Shown: positions 42,486 to 53,653 of the stretch, one piece after another
Layout: every line of letters starts with the position of its first letter
Position numbering within the stretch: position 1 is the stretch's first letter
Assembly (NCBI GenBank): GCA_963700865.1
Contig: CAVOZC010000018.1
Coordinates: 558,001-622,000 of the forward strand
DNA: 64,000 nucleotides
From: CAVOGJ01 sp963700865
Lineage (GTDB): Bacteria > Planctomycetota > Planctomycetia > Pirellulales > Pirellulaceae
Direction: 5' to 3'
Made by a program: the position numbers and the translations under genes
Notes under the pieces: model-generated
Databases searched by the model: none
Told to the model about the DNA's origin: nothing
The model's input: only the letters and a program-made list of their open reading frames with translations

Positions 42486-43997
42486 CTACGATCCGGACTG
42501 CGGCGACGCGGGAGTCGTCGCCTTCTCCGTGCTGCCCGCCTTATCCTGTGACAACCGCACGAGCAGCCACTGTTCGGTCCGGTCCTGGCCAAAATGGACC
42601 AGGATGGGCGCCTCGTCCTTGGTCAGATTGTAGATCCCGGTTTCGATGACGTTTTCCTTATGGTCACCAACGGTCCAAGCGGCTCGTTGAGTTTTCTTAT
42701 CCACCGAGCCGTGAATCGGCTGGGTGTCATTGGTAAGCGTTGCCGTATAGTTGCCGCGAATCACGCCGTCCTTGTTCACTGCCAATTGCAGAATCAGGTT
42801 CGCCTTGGTTTGCTTGTCGTGAGTCATCGCGAAGACGCCCAAAGGCATCCATGGGACGTCATCACCGGTTGGGGCCTCGGCGCCGCTACTTGCCAGGTCC
42901 GCGGCTTGCTCGTAGTACTGCTCGGGCGTCCCCATATTCTGGCCGTTCATGGTGACCGCATCGTCTTGATACGTTAAGTTATTGCCATAGTCGTAATAAA
43001 CGGGCGCGACGTCGTTGTAGCCGAACCAGCCGCCCATCGCGTCCCAACTCATCGCCGCCCAGAGGTCGTTCGCGGCCCATATGCTGGGATACCAGGCACC
43101 CGGGTAGCGACGATACCAGGCGCGGTCGTAAAAGCCCCGTCCGCGAAAATCACGGCGGACCTCGTCACCCCGCCGTCTGAAATCCGCATCCGGGTAGCGT
43201 CTTAGTCCACGGGCGTCTTCCCCGATCGCCCGGTCCCTGTCGGTATTTCGTCCGAAGTTACCGCGGTCGCCGATCGCTTGATTCGCACGGTCCCTGTCGG
43301 TATTTCGTCCCACGTCACCACGGTCGCCGATCGCTTGATTCGCTCGTCCTCGTGCCGTCTGGCCCCGGTCTCCCGTGGTGCGTCCCGCCAAGTTGCTTCC
43401 GGCGACTCCCCGTCCTCCCCCGCCGGCTGCCAGCCGGTGCAGGCCGCCGTCGGATGGCAGGCCGAGGAAGTTTCCGAGTTGACTGCGGTCGGGACGCGCG
43501 GCCATTCCTCCCCCACCGATGCCGCCTCGCCCCCCTGCCTCTGCCAAGCGGTTGCCACCAAAACCGCCGCTACCGGCTCCGGGAAAACCACGGGCACCGC
43601 CACCCGCGAAGCCGCCACTCGGTAGCCGACCACTCAATCCGCCGCCTCCACCGAAGCCGCCGGGTCGCATGCCCCCACCGAAGCCGCCTCCGCCGAAGCC
43701 GCCTCCGCCGAAGCCGCCCATGCCTCCGCCGAAGCCGCCGGGTCGCATGCCGCCGCCGAAGCCGCCTCCACCCATGCCTCCGCCGAAGCCGCCGGGTCGC
43801 ATGCCTCCGCCGAAGCCGCCTCCACCCATGCCTCCACCGAAGCCGCCGGGTCGCATGCCGCCACCGAAGCCACCCCCACCGAAGCCACCCGCGTGCATGC
43901 CGCCGAAACCGCGTCCCCAGCAGTGGGTGTCGGGACCAGGGCTGCCGGCGAGGCACAGGATCGCGGCTGCGGAGAACGCAAGAGTGAGACGTTGCAC
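42486..43997 (-). CDS. Exported glycine-rich surface protein with Met/Arg/Pro-Gly repeats
   Basis: The predicted product has 503 residues from the GTG at 43997, with GGGAG about 8 nt upstream and a signal peptide (RLTLAFSAAAILCLAG). Three regions follow. The first is a Gly-rich segment with 18-residue units of the type FGGGMRPGGFGGGMGGGG. The second is an Arg/Asp/Asn-rich segment with RNTDRDRANQAIGDRG repeats. The third is a C-terminal globular domain with WYPSIWAANDLWAAMSWDAM and a beta-rich end (ANLILQLAVNKDGVIRGNYTA). Similar planctomycete proteins have been labelled mu-protocadherin-like cell-surface proteins. Extracellular or cell-envelope location is inferred; the role is unknown. Confidence 0.75.
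   Translation of the reverse strand: MQRLTLAFSAAAILCLAGSPGPDTHCWGRGFGGMHAGGFGGGGFGGGMRPGGFGGGMGGGGFGGGMRPGGFGGGMGGGGFGGGMRPGGFGGGMGGFGGGGFGGGGFGGGMRPGGFGGGGGLSGRLPSGGFAGGGARGFPGAGSGGFGGNRLAEAGGRGGIGGGGMAARPDRSQLGNFLGLPSDGGLHRLAAGGGGRGVAGSNLAGRTTGDRGQTARGRANQAIGDRGDVGRNTDRDRANQAIGDRGNFGRNTDRDRAIGEDARGLRRYPDADFRRRGDEVRRDFRGRGFYDRAWYRRYPGAWYPSIWAANDLWAAMSWDAMGGWFGYNDVAPVYYDYGNNLTYQDDAVTMNGQNMGTPEQYYEQAADLASSGAEAPTGDDVPWMPLGVFAMTHDKQTKANLILQLAVNKDGVIRGNYTATLTNDTQPIHGSVDKKTQRAAWTVGDHKENVIETGIYNLTKDEAPILVHFGQDRTEQWLLVRLSQDKAGSTEKATTPASPQSGS
43663..43858 (-). repeat. 54-bp tandem repeat coding for the Gly-rich segment
   Basis: The plus-strand landmark GGTCGCATGC starts at 43663, 43741, 43795 and 43849, giving a 54-bp period for the last copies and one 78-bp interval. 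Codon-preserving expansion of an 18-residue unit is evident. Confidence 0.8.
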
Positions 43998-44070
43998 GAT
44001 AGGGACTCCCAGCGAAAATTGAAGGCGTGAGCGACGGTCCGGCGGGGCCGCAACGCGGATGTCAGGTGAG

Positions 44071-44988
44071 TTACGATTTCCGGCGAAGTGTGATGGGGGG
44101 CAGATCGGGAATGGTGGCATCGCCAATCATCCGCTCCTCAGATTTCCACATCAGGGCATCATCTTTTGTGCGGGTATAGACATAGAGGGCGTTCGTTGGT
44201 GTCCCATCTGCCATCATGCCTGTGGTCGTGACGATCCAGCTTCCCTCCAGCGGTGTCCAGACACCCACCGCATGGCCGCCATCACTCGTAAACATCCAAG
44301 ACGTGATTCGTCCATTTGCGGGGTCGCGGCCAATCACTTCCAGCCCAGTAAAATTCGGCTGGTCTGATTCGGTGACGGATTGGGTGCGGAGGAGAAACTG
44401 TTTGTTCTCGACCCAGCGACAAGTTACCTCCGTCGCCACACCTTTATTTACGGCAGACCAGTTGCCGACGAGCCATGCGAGATCTTCCAGGTTGCCGGCC
44501 TCCGGCGGCAATTCGATGGGGTTGTCGCGGACGTTGGCCATCAACCAATTTCCGTCCTGCTTGACGTGGATTACGGTATAGCGGCTCATGATCCGCGGCT
44601 CACCCGGTGCTTGAGGGGTCATGGCCGAGCGACCTTCCTCCAGTGCCGTGTTCTCGTTCAGTACTTGCACGGTGTCGACCTCGAGGCGGAGGCGTAGATT
44701 GGTCGGGCAGGCCTTGAAGAGTTGCTCGTACTCGGCTTGAATGGCCCCACGCCCTTCGAAACGGGTCCCTTCTTCGTCGATATAGACGCCGTCCGGGGTC
44801 CATTGGGCGGCGAGGGCGGCCGCGTCCCGTTTCGCAAAGGATTGGACAAAGGCCTCCGCATTGGCGCGAATCTGTTTTTCAATCGCTCCTTTGTCGACCG
44901 AGGCTGTCGGGGCTTGTCCCTTGGCGAAGGGGAGTCCGATCATCAGCCACACGAGGAGCGCAACGGATACGATGGAATGCTGACGCAT
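44071..44988 (-). CDS. Exported NTF2-like (SnoaL/SgcJ-type) domain protein
   Basis: This 305-residue product has the ATG at 44988 with GGAAG 7 nt upstream and a signal peptide (IVSVALLVWLMIGLPFAKGQA). Residues about 35-160 form an NTF2-like fold typical of SgcJ/EcaC proteins (IRANAEAFVQSFAKRDAAALAAQWTPDGVYIDEEG). The C-terminal half is a second beta-rich domain (LAWLVGNWSAVNKGVATEVTCRWVENKQFLLR). The open frame running on to 45339 overlaps the next gene and is not used. No catalytic assignment is possible. Confidence 0.78.
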   Translation of the reverse strand: MRQHSIVSVALLVWLMIGLPFAKGQAPTASVDKGAIEKQIRANAEAFVQSFAKRDAAALAAQWTPDGVYIDEEGTRFEGRGAIQAEYEQLFKACPTNLRLRLEVDTVQVLNENTALEEGRSAMTPQAPGEPRIMSRYTVIHVKQDGNWLMANVRDNPIELPPEAGNLEDLAWLVGNWSAVNKGVATEVTCRWVENKQFLLRTQSVTESDQPNFTGLEVIGRDPANGRITSWMFTSDGGHAVGVWTPLEGSWIVTTTGMMADGTPTNALYVYTRTKDDALMWKSEERMIGDATIPDLPPITLRRKS

Positions 44989-45184
44989 GTGGAAAACTTC
45001 CGTGAGTGGGAATTTGACGCGATTGCAAGCCTGCCCGCGCAAATGGGCATCGCGACCGTTGGCCTTGCCGCAAGCCAGGGGAGTTCGCACGAATTGTCTC
45101 GGGCCGCCTGATGGCTTCCCGTCGACGTAGTGTAGGTCTTGAGACGTCGTTCCGCCAGTCGCGAAGGCGTCGTCAGCGAGCCGT

Positions 45185-46776
45185 TTAGAAGGGGTCTTCG
45201 CCGCCGCCGAACGGATCATCTCCGGCGGCTGCATCGTCACCGAACAGATCATCTTCGCCGCCGCCGAACGGATCGTCAGCTGCGGGGGCCGCGTCGGCTT
45301 CCCCAGGCGTCGCCTCAAGCCCGGTGGCGAACGGATCATCCACGGCTGCCGAAGGTGGCGCGGCAGTCTTGGCGGGCGGCTCGCCCGGCTGCTTGTTCGT
45401 GGTCTCTTCTTGATCCGTCTGGGTAAGAGGCACGTAAATCGTGGGCCAGCGGGCCGCCTGTTCCCTCAGGCAAACCAATCTTCCGGAGTCGGTTGCTAGA
45501 TAAATGCGATCGGAAACGTCGTTGGTGATGAATTGGCCCATCGTTGCCAGGGGCAGCAGGTTCAGGCGTCCGCCCGTGGATCGATCGAGCACGATCATCT
45601 CGCCTTCACTGCCGACACAGTAAAGTCGTTGAGGACTGGCCGAAACGGTTTGTCGAATGCTGGCGGCCTTCCATTGTTGCAGTCCATGATCGGTGTCGAT
45701 GGCGAACAGGTCCCCCCGTTCAGCGACAATAAACGCCTGTTTCTCGATCGCCAGTGGTGCCGTATCGAGCGGCTCGCCCGAAGAGAATTGCCAGAGCATG
45801 CGGCCCTTATCCTCGGTGACACAAAAGACATAGCCATCCACCGAAGCGACCAACCAGCGGTTGGGTGGCAAAAAGGTGGAATGCGACACGATACTGGCTC
45901 GCGCTTCGAGGCGAAATCGAGTCCGCACCTTTTCGGCATCAATGACAAACAACATGCCTCGGTCCGTGGCCCAACTAATGCTCGTTGGGGAAACCGTCGG
46001 CTGGATATGAGTGCCACCAAAGGAAGCCAGATTGATCGGCGGCCGACGCCGTTCTTCCTCTTTCAGTCGAAACACCTGCATCGGACCGCTCAATTGCGGG
46101 ACGTAGACGTGCGTATCGGTGATCGCGGGGCCAGCCCCTGGGGCTCCCGCGAGCTGCTTTTCAAAGGCGAGCTTTCCGTCGATCAATTGCACCACGTAGA
46201 GCGTCGATCCGTTCACGACGGCCACATACTCATCATTCGCGGCTGGCGCCATGCTGGGATAATCTGGCCGGCCGGTGGGAAACCGCCACCGCAACTCGCC
46301 CGTTTCCGCATTGATTGCCAATAAATCACCCTTTGCCGTTTCCGCGTAAACGGTGACGAGGGGCGTTTCGCGCACCTCGACCTTGGCCTTGATGCCGCGG
46401 GTGGCCAGAATCCGCACCTCGAGATCAGCCAGGCGAGCCGCCTCGGCCTCTCCCAGGGCGCTCCGAAGGCATCCAAATGTTCGGGAGCAAACAGGACACT
46501 CCCCCCCTCATAGACAACCTCGAATGCCTTGGTGGTTTCGCGACGACTCACAAAGAACATGAATTTCGCTACGTCGCTCTGGCTGCGACCCGAGTCGAGC
46601 TGGAACTGCCACATCCGCTCCAAGCCAATGCGGTCCCAATCGGTAAAGTCGGGTTCACCGCTGGCGGCAACTTCCGCGATGGTCAACAGTCCCGCCAAGC
46701 TGGCGGTGATGATCGTGATCCGCAGGACGCGAGACAGCGAGCCGCCCAATCGACCGATCTTCAGCAATTCATTCAT
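45185..46776 (-). CDS. Exported PQQ-type beta-propeller protein with acidic DPFG tail, broken by a frameshift
   Basis: The N-terminal frame starts at 46776 with a signal-like segment (VLRITIITASLAGLLTIAEVAASG). After a shift near 46450-46465 the second frame continues EAEAARLADLEVRILATRG. It then gives beta-propeller blades (GDLLAINAETGELRWRFPTG, GYVFCVTEDKGRMLWQFSSG, GDLFAIDTDHGLQQWKA) that resemble PQQ/Trp-docking repeats; no enzymatic PQQ ligands are evident. The last 60 residues are acidic with DDPFGGGEDDLFGDD and ending DPF, like the tail of the TPR protein at 16726-17718. Likely periplasmic. It is divergent from the large unknown gene at 47028. Confidence 0.78.
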
Positions 46777-47027
46777 GGCAATCTCGTAACCGCAACATTC
46801 AGGTCGTCACTGAAGTCTCCATGGTAATCGCTCCTGGCGAATGCTTGCACAAAATCTCGCTTTTCCGCGGAATCACCGCGCCCCGGAGCCTATTTTGGCT
46901 GGCAAAAATCCGCGGGAGAGCCCGATTTTCGCACGACTCGCCGCGGCGGAAGCATCCCGTTGGGGGGCTCCCGCTAGACCGTCTTCCCATCGATTCCTTA
47001 CGATGAGAGTCGCTTGCCTTCAGCAGA

Positions 47028-50000
47028 ATGAGACTTGGGATGACTCCACGCGAAGCCGCCATGATTGAACCTGAGACCTTGGAGCGAGTTCTCGGTTATC
47101 TCAATTTTTCCTCCGGGGCCAGCGACCCGAAGTTCTTTCAAGGTCTCAATTCGATCTACGCGGGGCTGATTGACGACACCGAGGCCGCGCCGCTGTGGCA
47201 GCAAGCGCTTGAGCTCTTGCAGACGCGGCTGATTGAGCTGAAAGGGACGTCGTCGACGTTCACCGATATCGAACAAGCCGAGTCGGTTTTGCGGTTACTT
47301 CGCGAGCACATCGTGCCCGGGTACCGCGTCTACCATCATGACCTTCTCGTCCACCGGGACGACAACAGCCTCTTCACTCCGTTCATGCTGGGTCGGATGT
47401 GTGAAATAGTGCTCCGGCAGCCAAAACCCTGGGACGACCTGCCGGCCGTCGCGGAACGCGTCATCCTGCAGCTGAACGATTTTATCGGACACCGTCCGGT
47501 ACCCAGCCTCGAAACACAAAAGATCCAGCCGCTCCCGAAGGAATGGGTGCGTCCCATTCCGGTCTATATCGAAGGTGCGGGTGTGTCCGTGGGTCCCTAC
47601 CGGGAAGTCATTGAGATTGCACTGGAGTTACTCCGCGAGACGGATGAGAAGATCCTCCAGCAAGCCGATTTTCGTCCTGAGATGATCGAGGAATTGGCGA
47701 TCGACCCGAGACCCTACGATTTTGATCATCCGGCGAATCGCCGGCCCAACTATCATTTCGGAGAATGGGATCCCAATCATATCGACAACAAGGGATTTTA
47801 TCGCCGTCTGGTTTTGCGTGAGGTCAACCTGCGGGCTCTGACTCAGCGCGTGGAGAAGCGAGCGAAAGATGGCCCGCCCCGCGAAGAATTGCTGTGGGAG
47901 GCGGCGGCCGTACTGGCGGGAACGATCCTCATGGCCGCCGGCATGAGTGGTTCGGGACCGGCTGCCCACGATTCAAATACGACCCTGATGACCTTGATCG
48001 CTTGCATCGCGAGCTATCGCGATGCCTTTTACGTAAGTTTGATGGAACGGCTGGCCGGCCCCCATCGAAAACGTCTGAAAGAGGAGGCGAAACGGCTTCT
48101 GCAACCCTTGGGAGGGGCGCGGCAGCATTTGAACTGCGCATTTGGCGCGACAGCGGGCCGAACAGCTGGAACATGTCCGGCTGGCGAATGTTTTTGCTCG
48201 GATGGGCCACATTGCCGCAGCCCAACGCCAGGTCGATGCGGTGCGCGTGACTTCCGCGCGAATGTTGTGCCGTATTGATTGTGCAATTACGGCGGGACAC
48301 CAGGCGACGTTGCGACATGATCGGGGCACGGCGATCGAACAACTCGACCGCATCGTCGATTTACTGCGGCGTGGTATTGAGTGTGGTGCCATCGTGGACC
48401 CCTGGAATATTCTCGGATTTGACGGCAACTTCAGCCTCTTTCCGGCCTTGGAGAACAGTATTCGCGACGATCGTGTCGACGATCTGGTGAGCATGATGGA
48501 TCGCGTGTTCGATTTATTCGCTCGCGTGTGGAGCGACGCCGCGGTCAAGGATGATCTCGAAATGGCGGCCCGCGTCGAGACGCGTTTTGACGAAACGGCG
48601 ACGTGGTGGCATCAGTTCGCGGCTCATGAGGTTTCCTCCGTGCATGCCGCGTCGGCACTGAAGGAATTCGAGGCGGCCCGACAAGTCGCCGAAGCGCTCA
48701 ACAAGTGGCACCGGGGAGGGGCCAAGACGGGCGATGTGCGATTCTGGGCCCCCTACGTCGAAAACTTCGATTCGCCGAAGGCGTACGCTCTCGTCATCGA
48801 AACATTGCTCGTAAACGATGACCACCTTTCCGCCATGTCCTTGCTTATTCACTGGATCGGACAAGCCCACCGGGTACCGCTCGAATCGGGAGAAAGCTCG
48901 TTTCACCAGGTGGCAAATCGTTGGGTACGTACGGTGGTCGAGCCCCTGCGAACCTATGACGCATCCCAAGCCGATGAGGCCGCACAGACATGGAAGCTGG
49001 TGCGGCGTTTTTTTGAGTTGCTGGAAGCAAACGCGGAGGAGTATTGGGTCACCCCCCATTTCCGGCTCGGCAATACCGACCCAGCCTCCGCGGCGTCGGA
49101 GGGCGGTGGGGAAGCAACCGAGGAGGAAGCGTCGTCGGGCGATCTGTTCCAGGCTGCCTATGAGGATGTCGTCTTCAAGGACAGTACCGACGACGGTGTG
49201 GAGGGCTTCGTTTACGACACCAACCCTCAAACGAATGAGGAATTACAGACCGAATCAGAACGCATTGTCGATCGTCTGGCCTTTCTTGAGTGCCTGGCCA
49301 AGAGCTGGACCGTTGCCAGCATCGGCATCGGGCGCAGTGGTTCGCTGCTGCAGCACAAGCAACCAGGTGATTCGCTGCGCGACTGGTACGCCCAGGCGCG
49401 CCGTAATCGTGAGGGCCTGTTTACCCTGCTCCGGGAAATTGGACGCCAGGCTATTCCACGGCCGTCCGGAAATCACCAGTCGATGATCGATTATGACCGT
49501 CATCGATTGATTAAAGATACGCTTATCGAGCAGATCATCTCGACGATCGTGGAGATGTCCCAAGCCGAGAGATTCTTGCTGGCCGGGGCCGAAGCGCTGG
49601 CGGCGCTCCCTTGCCCAATGATGCCAATTTGCTGGAAGACGACGTTTCTGCCGAGCTGCGACGCGCTTCGCGGCTGCTGGCCGCCGCCCTGCGACGCGAT
49701 CGAGATACCGCCGCACGGCTGTTTGATGAATTTCTGGATGAACTCGCCGAGCGGGACATCGTGTATGTGCCGCTTTCTCGGTCCGGGTCTGGATCGGAAA
49801 TCGCCATGGTTCGCATGCGGCAACGGACCATTGAAAATCTTTTGATCGCCCTGCCCCGGCTCGGGCTGATCGCGCACACCATCGATCTCATCGATACGGC
49901 TCGGGAAATGGAATTCAATGCCAAACCCGAACGGGCCTCAGTCACGCAGTTCGATGAGCTGTTTGACGTCGGATATCGGGAACTCGTCCGCTGCCTGGTC

Positions 50001-51002
50001 CGGACCACCAAATCCGCGGGTGAAGACAAGGAAGAGAATGCCGACGAAGTCTTAATCGAGTTTCTGGAACAGCTTACGGAATCGGTGCTCGGAAGCTGGC
50101 TGGAACACAGCCGCACGTTGCGACTGTCCGTGCTGGAACGCGTGCGGAACAAGGATGCCTGGAAAGAGCTTGTCGATTTTATCCAGAATTATGGCGAGGA
50201 CATTTTTACGCAAGCGTTTTTTCGCCTCGCCAATATTCGAGCCATCTTGCACTGTGGCGTCGATAATTGGTTGCTGCAAATCGAGGAGTCAGGGATCGAG
50301 CCACCGTTTCGCTTGCTGGAAGAATTGGACAAATCGGTCCCGCGGGCCCTCGCCGTCGATCTGCTAACGCTGATTCTGGAGGCGATCGTCGAGAACTACG
50401 CCGCCTACTGCGACTATAACAGCACGTATACCCAGTCGGACAAGGGGAGCAATCTCTACACCCTGCTCGATTTTCTGCGGTTGCAGTCGGCCTACGACCG
50501 AGTCGCCTGGAATCTGAAACCGGTCGTAATTGCGCATGAGGTTCTGGTGCGGCACGGTCGTAACGAAGCGGCTCAGATGTGGCGGCGAGCGCTCTCCGAA
50601 CGGGTCGGCGGGGAAGCTGCCAGGTATCTGAAGCGACTGGCCACGCTGCAGAAAAAGTACGCGATGCACATGGCCACCGTGGCGGATCGGCTGGGGGAAA
50701 AGTTCATGCGTCCCATGACCATTGATCGCATGCGCGCGCTCGTCGAACCGGCGATCGAGGAGCTGAATGCCGAACCACCCTATCACCATTTCGAGATCCT
50801 GGAGAGCGAGACCGAGTTCCTCATGCGCGAGCCGTCTGGCTCCGGAGTCGACGTACCCCCGTGGTTGACGGCGCTGGAAGAGGAAATTGAGAATCTCAAA
50901 CCGTGGAACCCCAATTATTGGAATGCCGCCAACGAGAATCTGCTGATCCTGCCCTACGCGCTCAGTCGTGAGGAGTTGGAAAATCAGCTGGACGAGCTGT
51001 AA
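47028..51002 (+). CDS. Very large helical protein of unknown function; two frameshifts
   Basis: Three consecutive open frames form one gene of about 1,320 codons. They are 47028 to about 48140 (MTPREAAMIEPETLERVLGY at 47040 may be the true start), then about 48142 to 49605 (LARQRAEQLEHVRLANVFARM), then about 49605 to 51002 (PNDANLLEDDVSAELRRAS). The breaks lie near 48138-48146 (a T-run after CA) and near 49599-49610. The protein is predominantly helical, acidic, without signal peptide or clear transmembrane segment except a short hydrophobic patch (LLWEAAAVLAGTILMAAGM). No known domain was recognised. It is a lone plus-strand gene between divergent and convergent neighbours. Confidence 0.7.
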
Positions 51003-51081
51003 TGTCGGCGCGGATAGGACCGCTCGACGCGGCCAACCATGCGAACGCCGGGGAGGAGGTTCGCGCTAGCACTCGACAGGC

Positions 51082-52755
51082 TTACACATCATTCGGCTCC
51101 CGCCGCTTGTGGTAATACTTCCAGCCCGGAAAGAAGAAGCAGGCCGCGGCGACGAACCCGAAAATCGCATGACTGTAGCGAGGCAAGCAAGCCATCAACA
51201 GGGAGGTGGCGAAGAGGGCGGTGGCCTGCACGTAGAACGTCCCCGACAGCATGCCCGCCTTGATCAGAAACATCATGCCGCTGACCAAGGCCAGAATCGG
51301 CGAGAGGGCCAGCACGTCGAGTCCCATGATGACCTCAATCGGAAAGAGAAAGGCGATACAGGCCATGCTGCCAGCCCAGATGTGGGCAATCTGTCGCTCA
51401 ACGAACGTGACTGGCCCCATCCGTTGTCGCAACCACCAGAAGACGGCGGCCCAGGTCCCCAGGCCTGCGGTCCATAGCAGGAAGTAATGCCATGGATTGC
51501 GATCATGGAACAGATCAAGCGTGTTGGTGAGCAGGCACACCACGAGAAGTACAAAGCTGTGCCAGATCCAGAGCAGGCCCCAGTTCTCCAGGATCGGAGC
51601 GTTGTGGGTGTCGCGGAACCAGCGTGCCACCACTTGGGAGAAATGGCCGCTGGCGGCCGATACCGTCTCATCCGCCAGATACGCTTCCAGGTCTCGCGCC
51701 AGATCGCCGGCCGAGCCATAGCGTAAGTCGGCCGGTTTCTGCAGGCAGCGCAACGAAATCATCGACAAGTCGCGTTCGGCCTTTGGATTCAGATACCGGG
51801 GCGGTAGTGGTTCCTGCTCCAGGACCATCAACACCACATCGACCGGGGAAGCGGCCTGGAAGGGAGGCCGCCCGGTGAGTGCCGTGTAGAGCATGCAGCC
51901 GATGCTGTAGACGTCGCTGGCCGGGCCCACCTGGCCTCGGTTACCGGCTGCTTGTTCCGGAGCCATGTAGGCGGGTGTCCCGAGCACGGCGCCGGTCTTG
52001 GTCAGCGTGGCGGCGTTTTCAATGTCGCGAGCCAGTCCAAAATCGGTGATGTGCGGGTGCCCTTGCTCATCGATCATGATGTTGGATGGTTTGAGGTCCC
52101 GATGCAGCACCCCTTGCTCGTGTGCGTACTCCACGGCTCGACTGACCGCAGCCAATACTTTGGCCGCATACCGTGGGGGCAGGGGGCCCGCTTGCATGAT
52201 TTCCGCGAGCGTCTTGCCGCGCACAAATTTCATGCTGAAGTAGAGATTGCCTTCGTGATCGTTGACTTCATAGACCGGCACGATACCCGGGTGATTCAAG
52301 CGGGCCGAGGCCTCGGCCTCATGGCGAAAGCGAGCTTCTTCCGCGGACGAGGCGAGCTGACCTCGCAGCAGCATCTTGACGGCCACCTCTCGATTGAGGC
52401 TGATCTGACGGGCCCGATAGACCACTCCCATCCCGCCGCGGCCGACCTCTTCCTGCAATTCGTAATCGCCAAATTGGCAGGGCAGTTCCATGCGAAAACT
52501 GGCAATCGGCGAATCGGAACTGCCGGCCTCGCTCAACGCCTTCGCGCGGGTTCCCACCGCATCCGCCACCATCACGGCGCCCCACAAGCTGCGGAGGTCG
52601 TCGGCAAATTCCGGATGAGCGGCGATGACGTCTTCCAGGGCCACCGAATCGCCCCGCGCCACCCGTTCGGAAAGGTCAGAAAACAGCTCGGCTAATCGCT
52701 GTTCGCGGTCGCTCTCAGGCAGGTTATTAACCACGGACTTCGTCACGTCGTTCAC
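51082..52755 (-). CDS. Ser/Thr protein kinase with C-terminal multi-pass membrane domain
   Basis: This 557-residue Hanks-type kinase has a 90-residue helical N-terminus, then the kinase domain: Gly loop GRGGMGVVYRA, Lys in VAVKML, catalytic HRDLKPSNIM, DFG, and APE in TPAYMAPEQ. All key residues are present, so it should be active. The C-terminal 150 residues contain about five or six hydrophobic segments and no PASTA or WD repeats, which would leave the kinase in the cytoplasm. Its start overlaps the stop of the upstream sigma-factor gene (52752-52755), so the two are translationally coupled. Confidence 0.94.
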   Translation of the reverse strand: MNDVTKSVVNNLPESDREQRLAELFSDLSERVARGDSVALEDVIAAHPEFADDLRSLWGAVMVADAVGTRAKALSEAGSSDSPIASFRMELPCQFGDYELQEEVGRGGMGVVYRARQISLNREVAVKMLLRGQLASSAEEARFRHEAEASARLNHPGIVPVYEVNDHEGNLYFSMKFVRGKTLAEIMQAGPLPPRYAAKVLAAVSRAVEYAHEQGVLHRDLKPSNIMIDEQGHPHITDFGLARDIENAATLTKTGAVLGTPAYMAPEQAAGNRGQVGPASDVYSIGCMLYTALTGRPPFQAASPVDVVLMVLEQEPLPPRYLNPKAERDLSMISLRCLQKPADLRYGSAGDLARDLEAYLADETVSAASGHFSQVVARWFRDTHNAPILENWGLLWIWHSFVLLVVCLLTNTLDLFHDRNPWHYFLLWTAGLGTWAAVFWWLRQRMGPVTFVERQIAHIWAGSMACIAFLFPIEVIMGLDVLALSPILALVSGMMFLIKAGMLSGTFYVQATALFATSLLMACLPRYSHAIFGFVAAACFFFPGWKYYHKRREPNDV

Positions 52756-53405
52756 GATGTCGATTCGTCCGATTCCTGACCGGCATTGGAGATGATTTCC
52801 CGCAATCGCCGCATCGCTCGCAAATAGCGCATACTGGCAGCGGGCTCGCTCAGCCCCAAAGCTTGGGCAGCTTCCTGGTTGGTCAGGTGTTCGAAGTGGC
52901 GCATGAGCACGATCTCTTGGTCATGCTCGTTCAGTTCGTTGATCGCGGCTTCGAAACGTGCCTGCAACTCGTGCATCGTGGCGGCGGCTGCCGGGGTCAT
53001 CTCCTTGTCGGCAAGGTGGACGGCCAGTTCCATGGTCGAGCGGTCCATGCCCCCTACTGCCACCATCGGTTGTTCGCGATCGACACTGCGCTTTGCGCTG
53101 CCGCGGTGACGACGGTGGGCGTCAATCAGGCGATCTTTTGCCATATGCCGCAACCAGAGATGGAAAGGCATGACCGGATTCAGCAGATAATCCTGCAACC
53201 TGCGATTGGCCTCAATCATGACATCCTGCACAATGTCACTCGCATCGACCCTGCCCTGGATCTTGCGATCAAGCCGCATGGCGACCAGCCTCCGCAAGGC
53301 ATCGCGATGACGGTCGAGAAGCCGATTGGCGGCGTCGTCATCCTTGCCGTCACGGATGACGTCCAGTAACTCCTGCGTCTTTTCGTTTTCGGGCCAGAAA
53401 TTCAT
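52752..53405 (-). CDS. ECF-type sigma factor coupled to the Ser/Thr kinase
   Basis: This 217-residue sigma-70-family factor has region 2 (VDASDIVQDVMIEANRRLQDYL and FHLWLRHMAKDRLIDAHRRH) and region 4 (LNEHDQEIVLMRHFEHLTNQEAAQALGLSEPAASMRYLRAMRRL). The ATG at 53405 gives the usual short N-terminus (NFWPENEKTQELLDVIRDG); the frame stays open to 53468. Pairing with a Hanks kinase is typical of planctomycete kinase-linked ECF groups, where phosphorylation of the sigma factor is thought to replace anti-sigma control. Confidence 0.92.
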   Translation of the reverse strand: MNFWPENEKTQELLDVIRDGKDDDAANRLLDRHRDALRRLVAMRLDRKIQGRVDASDIVQDVMIEANRRLQDYLLNPVMPFHLWLRHMAKDRLIDAHRRHRGSAKRSVDREQPMVAVGGMDRSTMELAVHLADKEMTPAAAATMHELQARFEAAINELNEHDQEIVLMRHFEHLTNQEAAQALGLSEPAASMRYLRAMRRLREIISNAGQESDESTS

Positions 53406-53564
53406 GGTTGTCAGCCAGGCCCGCATCGCGAGCGAGATCGCGTCGAGAGGGGAACACGCCTGGTCCAAGGGGACGGAATTGAGCCGCTAGGCAGCGAAGC
53501 TGCACCTGCCGGACTACCCCCTATCATAGGTGATGCTGGGCAAATAGAAAGACGCGGGCCGGGA

Positions 53565-53645
53565 GCCCGGTCGGCCGACGCCCCCCCGGGACTCGGCGGG
53601 CCCCGCCGCGGTGGGCAGCTCCCGCCCCGTCCGGGGCCATCATTG
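53565..53645. other. Very GC-rich stretch with an internal hairpin
   Basis: It lies between the CBM9-like gene end and the sigma-factor gene start. CGGCGG and CCGCCG flank a short loop around 53596-53610; a terminator for the upstream minus-strand gene is possible. Confidence 0.35.
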
Positions 53646-53653
53646 GTTGAGGC

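Noticed and set aside
43519..44022. Proline-rich plus-strand frame
   Set aside because: It is the complement of the Gly-rich repeat coding region, which has a signal peptide and ribosome-binding site on the other strand.
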